From Stomoxys calcitrans (lineage: Eukaryota > Arthropoda > Insecta > Diptera > Muscidae): a stretch of 64,000 nucleotides of DNA. The notes below the pieces were generated by a model. It was not told the origin of the DNA and did no database searches. It saw only the letters and a list, made by a program, of their open reading frames with translations. The translations under genes and the position numbers were made by a program. The stretch lies in the NCBI RefSeq assembly GCF_963082655.1, contig NC_081555.1, forward strand, positions 22,198,643-22,262,642, read 5' to 3'. Below, piece after piece: positions 57,582-64,000 of this stretch (position 1 is its first letter; the number at the start of each line of letters is the position of its first letter).

Positions 57582-59904
57582 ATGTTGAGATATCCTCCTT
57601 CTTCAGACTATTGCCGGCTCTGTGTAAAAAGCTGCAATAATTATCAGCACAGCCTCTATGATGAGACCGGTCAAGCTAACTCAAATCATGATATGGTGGG
57701 CAAATATTTTACCAGCGCAGTGAGTCTCCTCTCTGATACACCCAAATAAATGAATGAATGATGACTTCCAAATACTATATCTTCAATGCTTTCAGATGTT
57801 GAATATGGAATGGGAGCAACGACTTCAATACATCTGCGAGAAATGTTGGCAGCATATATGGGAGTTTCATCAATTCCAAGAGTCCATTATTGAGGCACAG
57901 CAGGGCCCTCATCTGCATACAGAAGCAGCAAAAGAAGTTGTGAAAGCTAGGAAGAGGCCAAAAGTAAAGTTAATTGAGCAGGAAACACAACTGGTGTTGC
58001 CTAGTGCCAAGGCATTGAGCACTAGCGCTGAAGGTTTTATCAAGACTACGGACCTTAGCTTTCATATAAAAACTGAAGAACCTTTAGATATCAACAGTGA
58101 TTGTGAGGGCATGTCGTCTCAGAGCCTGGACCAGTTAAGGGATGAAGAAGTGTCTCTGACCAATGCAGCATTGACGAATGATGTTGAATCCAACCCAGAT
58201 TTCAGCTCAAATGATGACATGCCCTTATCATCTTTGAGCCACATCAACCTTTCCTTTTCGGAAAGTAAATGTGCTGCTACAAAAAGGTCTGTAGAGGAGT
58301 TTGATGAGCTGGTAGCTTTGTGGCGTTCCTCCTTGGAGTGTGAAATTTGCCATCAGCTGATGGCCAGCTATTCCCAGTTGAAGGATCATTTTAGCAAAAA
58401 CCATACTTCAGAAATTTGCTACCTTATGTGTTGCCAACTGAGGCTGGATAATCGTTACGATTTGGAGAAACACATACGCTATCATAGTGCCCCGCAACAG
58501 CTTAAATGTGATGCCTGTTGTAAAGCTTTCCGTTTGGTGCGACTTTTAAGAGATCACAAAAGGAAAGTTCACACCAGCAAGGGAGGAGATAAAAATGCCA
58601 AAGCCAGCGAGAAGTTGGAAGTTGGGAAATATCGTTGCTGCACATGTTTGAAAGAGTTTGCATCGAAAACACATTTATATACCCACAATCGTGATGTCCA
58701 TAAAACCAAGATCTTTGAATGTGACATTTGTGAAAAATCGTTTACGCGTTCGGCTACACTGCGCCAGCATTTGGCTAGCCACAAAGGCGAGAAGACGCAT
58801 GGCTGCTCATTTTGCCCTCAGGCATTCACCTCTCGAGCTTATTGCCGTCGACACATGAGAACAAATCATTCCGAGGAATGGAAGAAAATGCAAAATGAGT
58901 CGGCCCAAAAAAAGGGGGAGTTTCGGCAAGAAACTCGCGGAGAGTGTATGTTTTATGTTTGCCTTTATTGTTCTATGGAATATAACAATAAGCGTTCCAT
59001 ATACAATCATCTCAATCGATGTCAAAGATACGATGGACCAATAGAGACTAAAAGCGGGTTTCGGCGAGAAACACGGGGAGAGAGTGTGGTCTTTGTTTGC
59101 ATTTATTGCTCCAAGGAGTATGGAAAGCAGATTTCCATGCTTAATCATATCAAGCACTGGCATGGATCAATGGAGCCTAAAGAGGGGTATCGACGAGAAA
59201 TTCGGGAAAAGAATAAGGTCTATGTTTGCAGTTATTGCTCCAAGGAGTATGATAAGTATCAATCCATGCACAATCATATCAGGCAGCGGCATGCACCAAT
59301 AGAGCTTAGAAAGGGGTATCGGCTAGAAATTCGAGGAAAGAGTAAGGTCTATATTTGCATTTATTGTTCCAAAGAGTGTGAAAAGTGGCGTTCTATACTC
59401 TCCCATCTTCACCGATGTCAAAGAGACAATGTACCAATGGAGCCTATAAAGAGGTATCGGCTTGAATCTCGGGGAGAGCGTATGGTCTACGTTTGTAGCT
59501 ATTGCCCCAAGGAGTATAATAATCGGTTTTCGATGTGCAATCACTTCAAACGATGTCATAAAGACGATGGATCTGTGGCAAAGCAGGCATCCGGAATTAC
59601 GGAATCCCCAGCACCAAGTGAACAGCAATCCCATTATACTGGGATTATAGGGCTGAAGACAACTGATGTCAGCAACATAACATCAGATGGTGATAACTTA
59701 AACGAGCTGGGCAAAGAAGAAGAGGATTCAATGATGGCCACTATGGAGGCAAGAGAGTTGAAAGACGAAAATGCAACAAGGGCTAATGTGAAGACCGGAC
59801 AATTTTCAGCTAATACAAATGTCTTGAGAAATGGGCAAATGTATGAAAATGAAATGCCACTAGAAGAATTCATTAAATCCGAAGAAGAGTTTATTGATTT
59901 GTAA
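57582..59904 (+). CDS. Gene I: ZAD zinc-finger protein with five modules
   Basis: Model: exon 1 57582-57719, intron 57720-57795 (76 nt), exon 2 57796-59904; 748 aa. ZAD, linker with FHIKTEEPLDINSD, lead-in near residue 207, six C2H2 fingers, five modules at about 432-634. Modules 2 and 3 have replaced the Cys ligand (NHIKHWH, NHIRQRH) but hold His one residue later, and both spacers after them are shortened (HGSMEPKEGYR, HAPIELRKGYR). The tail has VKTGQF (SUMO-type site broken) and ends SEEEFIDL. Probable nuclear regulator. Confidence 0.92.
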
Positions 59905-60051
59905 ACATAGCTTAAAAGCTTAGTTTGAATTTTTGAAAAAACTTAACGGCAAAAAATTTGATAGTTTCATTTAAGCCAAAATTTTTTTTAACCAAATCCC
60001 TTGCAAATGATTTTAGTTATACTATACATATGTTAAGACCAAAGTTGTTTT

Positions 60052-60171
60052 GAGCAACCGACTCGTTTTCCCTTTATAATGCTCTGAAATCGACTCGTTT
60101 TTCCTTTACAATTTATAAGGGCAAAACGACTCGTTTGCCACAAGAACGAGTCACTCAAAGCAGGTGCTCCC
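60052..60171. mobile_element. Short inverted-repeat element (GACTCGTTTT)
   Basis: GAGCAACCGACTCGTTTTCC with CCTTTATAA pairs with TTATAAGGGCAAAACGACTCG and GAACGAGTCACTCAAAGCAG ending in GTGCTC. About 120 bp in all. Confidence 0.55.
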
Positions 60172-60344
60172 AAATAAATGTTTAAATTGCGCTAAATAAA
60201 CACAGCCTTGAATAATGTCAAAAAACAGAAATCGATTTTTTACCAAAAATAATTTAAATAATAAACAAAATTTTACTGTTAAAGCAAGAACAAAATTAAT
60301 CTTTACAATAGTGCATCATAAAACTTATGTTGGAGTGGGAAACA

Positions 60345-60954
60345 AGTAGAAAGGCATTAAGTTCGGCCGGGCCGAACTATAGATACCCACCACCTCGGGT
60401 ATATATGTAAACCCCCTTTCGCCACAATCCAGTGAATATTGGATAACTTTTGAACCCAAATTCGGCACGGACATTGAGTGGTCTAATAAAAGTCTAAAAT
60501 ATTGGTCTTTTTGGCAGCTATATCCAAATATAGTCCGATCTAAACCATATTTAGGTCAGGTGTCAAGAGGCTTAAGATAACTCACTGTTACAAATTTCAG
60601 CGAAATCGAGTAATAAATAAAGCTTTTATCGGGAGATCGGTCTATAAGGCAGCTATATATCTAAATATAGTCCGATCTGAACCATATATGGGTCAGATGT
60701 CGGGAGGCCTAAAATTAAAATTAAATTAAATTTCCGCGAAATCGGATAAAAAATAAAGCATCTATGGGCATTAGACCCTTTATCGGGAGATCGGTCTATA
60801 TGGCAGCCATATCTATTTATTTAGGTCAGATGTCGGGAGGCTTAAAATAACGCACTGTTTCAAATTTCAGCAAAATCGGATCAAAAATAAAGGTCTATAT
60901 AGCAGCTATATCCAAATGTGATCCGGTTTGACCCGTTCAAGAACTTAAAAAAGG
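60345..60954 (+). repeat. Dispersed repeat with AAGTTCGGCCGGGCCGAA start
   Basis: Starts TTAAGTTCGGCCGGGCCGAA and TATAGATACCCACCACCTCG. Subunits of about 145 nt contain GGGAGATCGGTCTATA, GGCAGCTATAT, TATAGTCCGATCTGAACCAT and GTCAGATGTCGGGAGGC. It runs directly into a retroelement fragment at about 60955. Confidence 0.8.
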
Positions 60955-62352
60955 CTCCTATGGGTGACCACCATAAATGACCTATTACGGATGCTGACTA
61001 AGGAGAAATTTGAAACGGACTGCTACGCAGACGATGTCATAACACTTCTAAGGGGTAAGGATCCGAACGAGCTATGCAGAAGAGCCGAGACGTTTGGAAT
61101 CAGAGGTCTCAATGTTAACCCAGAGAAGACTGAAATTTATCAATTTAACGCACCACGTTTCCTCAATAAGACGATTTCGATATTTTCTGACAAGGTCAAA
61201 TACTTAGGTGTGATCTTGGACAGGAAACTGAATTGGAAGTGTCACATTCAGGAGCGTACTGAGAAGGCTAACATATGTTGGACACTATGTAGATGGGTCG
61301 TAGGTTCGGAATGGGGCCTGAATCCGACGATAGTCCACTGACCAATACTTTCTTAGGCCTCAGTAGTTTGATGGACTGCTATGGAGAAAAAGTGCAACAT
61401 AAGGACCATACAACAGGTTCAGAGAACCTTTTGTCTTGGCATAGGCGGTGCGATGTGGACCATGCCCACTAGGTCACTGGAGACTATTCTAGACATCCGA
61501 CCCATTGACATACAGATTAAGTGTGAGGCAGCCACTGCCGCTATGAGACTTAAGGCGATGGGAGAATGGATTGAGGATGGGAGCAGCTCATACCATGGCG
61601 GTATTATCGAGACGACTATAGGGAACCTGGAAAGAATGGAACAGGTTTCCGATCGGTTACCTGAGATGAAGGCGAGAGCGAGGCACTGCTGCTATCGGCA
61701 CAGTCTTGCATTGACGGAACCCTAGTATTGCCATCTGGAAGATCATGTTACACGGGTGGATTAAAGCTAGCGGACAGCGAAGGCCTGGGGATCTACATTG
61801 AGAACCCAGAGACAGATCTGTTTTAGACTGCCTGACCCTAATATGGTCCTGCAGGCTGAGATCGGGCGATCACGAAATGCGTGAAGTGGTGTGGTGCTAA
61901 CGTGAGGACGTCGAGTGTGAACATTTTTACCGACAGTAAAATTGCCATAAGCGCAATAACAATCAGGACGGTAAGCTCCCGAACAGTCTTGCAGTGTAAG
62001 AAGGAGATTAACGTCTTCTCTGAGGATAGCAAAATCCGCATCGTTTGGATGCCGGGCCATAACGGAGTAAGGGGAAATGAAAGGGCAGACGATTTGGCGG
62101 TGAAGGCTGAGGTAGAGGACTGCCGTCAATAAACTTGGTTAACCCGAAGCCTTTCGGGTCGACGCAGTCCGAATAAAGGCAGCGGGCGACGAATGCGCAT
62201 GCAACATTGTGGAATAGCGTAACTGTCGGTAGGAAGGCGAAAATCTTATGGGGGATATAGATCGTGAGAAGACGAGGCTATTACTGAAAGGAGGTAAGAA
62301 GGTCAGTATAGCTATTGGTATTATAACGGAACATATAGGACTCCGAGCACAA
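60955..62352 (+). pseudogene. Degenerate non-LTR retrotransposon ORF2 (RT + RNase H)
   Basis: RT palm motif CYADDVITLL with GLNVNPEKTEIYQF and VKYLGVILDRKLNWK, then thumb-like IQQVQRTFCLGIGGAMWT, an RNase H domain (FTDSKIAISAI, VWMPGHNGVRGNERADDLA) and an RNase H-distal piece up to VSIAIGIITEHIG near 62352. Three in-frame stops lie between 61341 and 61381 and a frameshift between 61725 and 61881; the N-terminal endonuclease and early RT blocks are absent. I/Jockey-type organisation; not functional. Confidence 0.9.
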
Positions 62353-63060
62353 TAGTCTTACAATAGATTACAATCTATTCACGACTAGTGCTGATAGCAA
62401 AAACGAATATATCTTTGTTGTGTTTTATTTTAGTGTACTGGATAGATAAGCCGGGAAGGGTAAAAATAAAACGCAAAAAAATATTCCAGTACAAGTCTGT
62501 TTGTTTGTCGTTACGCCATTTGGCAACCTTTCAAAACAATATGAGGAAAAAAGGCAAGTATTTGTAAAATTTACAACTAAAATTTGCAAAGCAAGTGTGA
62601 TCAAAAAAAAAATGGATTAAGATTTGTGCAAGCAGTTTTAGAAATAATTGGTTTCAAATTTTTTGTTCCATTCACAATAGAGGTATTTTTGCAAGTGGGC
62701 ACAATTATTTGTGAAAAACATATCAAGGCAATCCAGACGATAGTTGTTCTACATAATCCTGCACTGGTAGTTTATCCAGAACTTCGTTATACTGGATCGA
62801 TAACGCTGCACTATATAGTAGTAAAATAAAACACAGCTTTTAAATGCTATACAATTCATAGGAATTCACAATATACAATAGGTCAATTTACATTTAATGT
62901 TATACAACTTGTTCTTCGATATATTCTTAAGTTCTCTGTTATATTTTATGTCTTTAGGTATTTTTTATGTTAAAAAAATCTATTGAAAATGGCAAATTTA
63001 TGATGACAAAAAAACTATCCGCAGAAATTTCAAAATTTGCACTTTCTCACGCTCTCTTCT
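62353..63060. other. Unassigned DNA
   Basis: AT-rich with an 81-aa ORF (62584-62829) lacking any known domain. Near 63000-63070 GCAGAAATTTCAAAATTTGC and CTCTCTTCTGTTGAGAA resemble the TTCGCGTAC-family MITE interior. Confidence 0.35.
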
Positions 63061-63119
63061 GTTGAGAATCGGTTGATACATACTCTGACAATGGCTCTAA
63101 AAATGAAAATCATATTCCA

Positions 63120-63560
63120 GTGAACCAAACGTTCAGAGTTCGGTTAGAAATCTGCACGAAAGTCGGAAAATTTATCCGAATTCGGATCCGAAATCTGTCT
63201 GAATACCGAACGAAAAGTATATGGAGTGGTTGACACGAGTTCGGAACGAAATATCGAAGGGAAATCTGATGTTTCTGACAGAACTCTTACAGAATTCTAA
63301 ACCAAAATTATGGGAAATTCGGAAGGGAAATTTTTCTGACCGAATTCTGATGTTGAGTCTAAATGAATGCGGATGTGTTTTTCCCGACTTGCCTTATCGA
63401 TTTCTGACCGAACGTATAATAGAATTCCTAAAGAATTCGAATGTTTTTTCTAACTCGTCGTATCAATTTCTGACCGAATTCTGGAATACAAATTTGTAGA
63501 ATTGTAACCAATTCTGACAGAATTATTACAGTATTCAAAAGTCTTTTCCGACGGTTCAAA
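63120..63560. repeat. Degenerate TTCTGACCGAATT-type short repeat
   Basis: TTCTGACAGAACT, TTCTGACCGAATTCTGATG, TTCTGACCGAACG, TTCTGACCGAATTCTGG and TTCTGACAGAATT recur irregularly every 40-80 nt, and TCGGAA words continue to the window end (63840-64000). Confidence 0.5.
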
Positions 63561-63576
63561 CTGCAAATTTGCTCTT

Positions 63577-63765
63577 GAACATTTCATTAAGAAACTCATT
63601 TTTATAGTCGAATCCGAACGGGAGAAGTTTTTACATGGCATAGTTTCTCACAAATGTCACCAGCATGGAATAACCACAACTGAATTTTTTCTGATGTTCT
63701 TGCCTGGATTCGGCCACGGGTACCCAGCATCATAGGCGAGAATGCTAACATCTGTGTTACGGCAC
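63577..63765 (-). mobile_element. Degraded tRNA-derived SINE
   Basis: Body TGAACATTTCATTAAGAAAC and ACATGGCATAGTTTCTCAC; head TCTTGCCTGGATTCGGCC and GAATGCTAACATCTGTGTTA. Inserted in the TTCTGACCGAATT repeat. Confidence 0.65.
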
Positions 63766-64000
63766 AAAAAAAGACAAAAACATTCGCAACTAGTTCAGAA
63801 ATGATTGAGAATTCCATCCGAAATTACTAGAAAAAAGAAAAAACATCTGACACAGAGTTCAGACATCGTTACGAATTCGTACCGAACTGTCGGAAAAAAA
63901 ATTAAAAAAAAACCATATGACAGGAAGTTTAGACATCATTCAGAATCCTTTCAGAACTGTCGGAACAAAAATTCCTTCCGACAAATCGCTCTGTCTGTAG

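Noticed and set aside
61767..62129. 120-aa minus-strand ORF
   Set aside because: Antisense of the RNase H domain of the plus-strand retroelement.

Overview
The window looks like AT-rich nuclear DNA from a higher fly, probably a calyptrate or muscid-type dipteran. The reasons are ZAD-type C2H2 zinc-finger proteins (an insect-expanded class), very short phase-0 introns, and dispersed repeats of the kind common in such genomes: a family starting with AAGTTCGGCCGGGCCGAA, tRNA-derived SINEs, 5'-truncated RNase H-bearing non-LTR elements and Tc1/mariner relics. The species cannot be fixed from sequence alone.

The core is a tandem array of nine paralogous genes, all on the + strand, called A to I here: A 2399-6967, B 12879-15331, C 16266-18958, D 23565-25805, E 29211-31394, F 35137-37354, G 41829-43801, H 46735-49262, I 57582-59904. 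Each has a 138-nt first exon with the first half of a ZAD domain, a tiny intron (57-81 nt), and one long second exon. Every protein has the same order: ZAD; acidic linker with a SUMO-type IKTE/IKSE site and a CtBP-like PLDLN motif; a conserved FDELVALWRSSLEC lead-in; six C2H2 fingers in grauzone-like order (including an unusual CC-type second finger); a variable array of 46-residue modules (GYRRETRGES + C-x2-C-x12-H); and an acidic tail ending EEFIEL or similar. Module number is 6,6,6,4,4,4,2,6,5 in genes A to I. Gene A has its whole linker-plus-finger body triplicated (441-442 aa period). All 43 modules keep a fourth zinc ligand, either Cys at H+4 or His at H+5.

The duplicated unit also carries a conserved 5' block of about 150-200 bp, with a fixed CTTTTAGGAAGTT 63-70 nt before the ATG, and in several copies a 3' block with AATAAATAAA. 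Genes E to H also share an old non-LTR relic just upstream, so they descend from one copy that already carried it.

Intergenic DNA is almost all repeats: 150-nt minisatellite-bearing dispersed elements (120-1440, 11140-12290, 19230-20110, 22200-23060, 60345-60950), related elements with a GACAGACGG...GGTATAAAAA end (10320-11090, 33524-34135, 50735-51315), a roughly 700-bp satellite in two arrays (31600-33523, 51316-56600; the second with a 1,399-bp higher-order repeat), SINEs, foldback or MITE elements rich in CAGCTG, and A-rich low-complexity DNA (7760-9710, 27430-28080). No true tRNA or rRNA gene, CRISPR array or other host gene was found. The most noteworthy content is the rapidly diversifying ZAD zinc-finger cluster and its module array.
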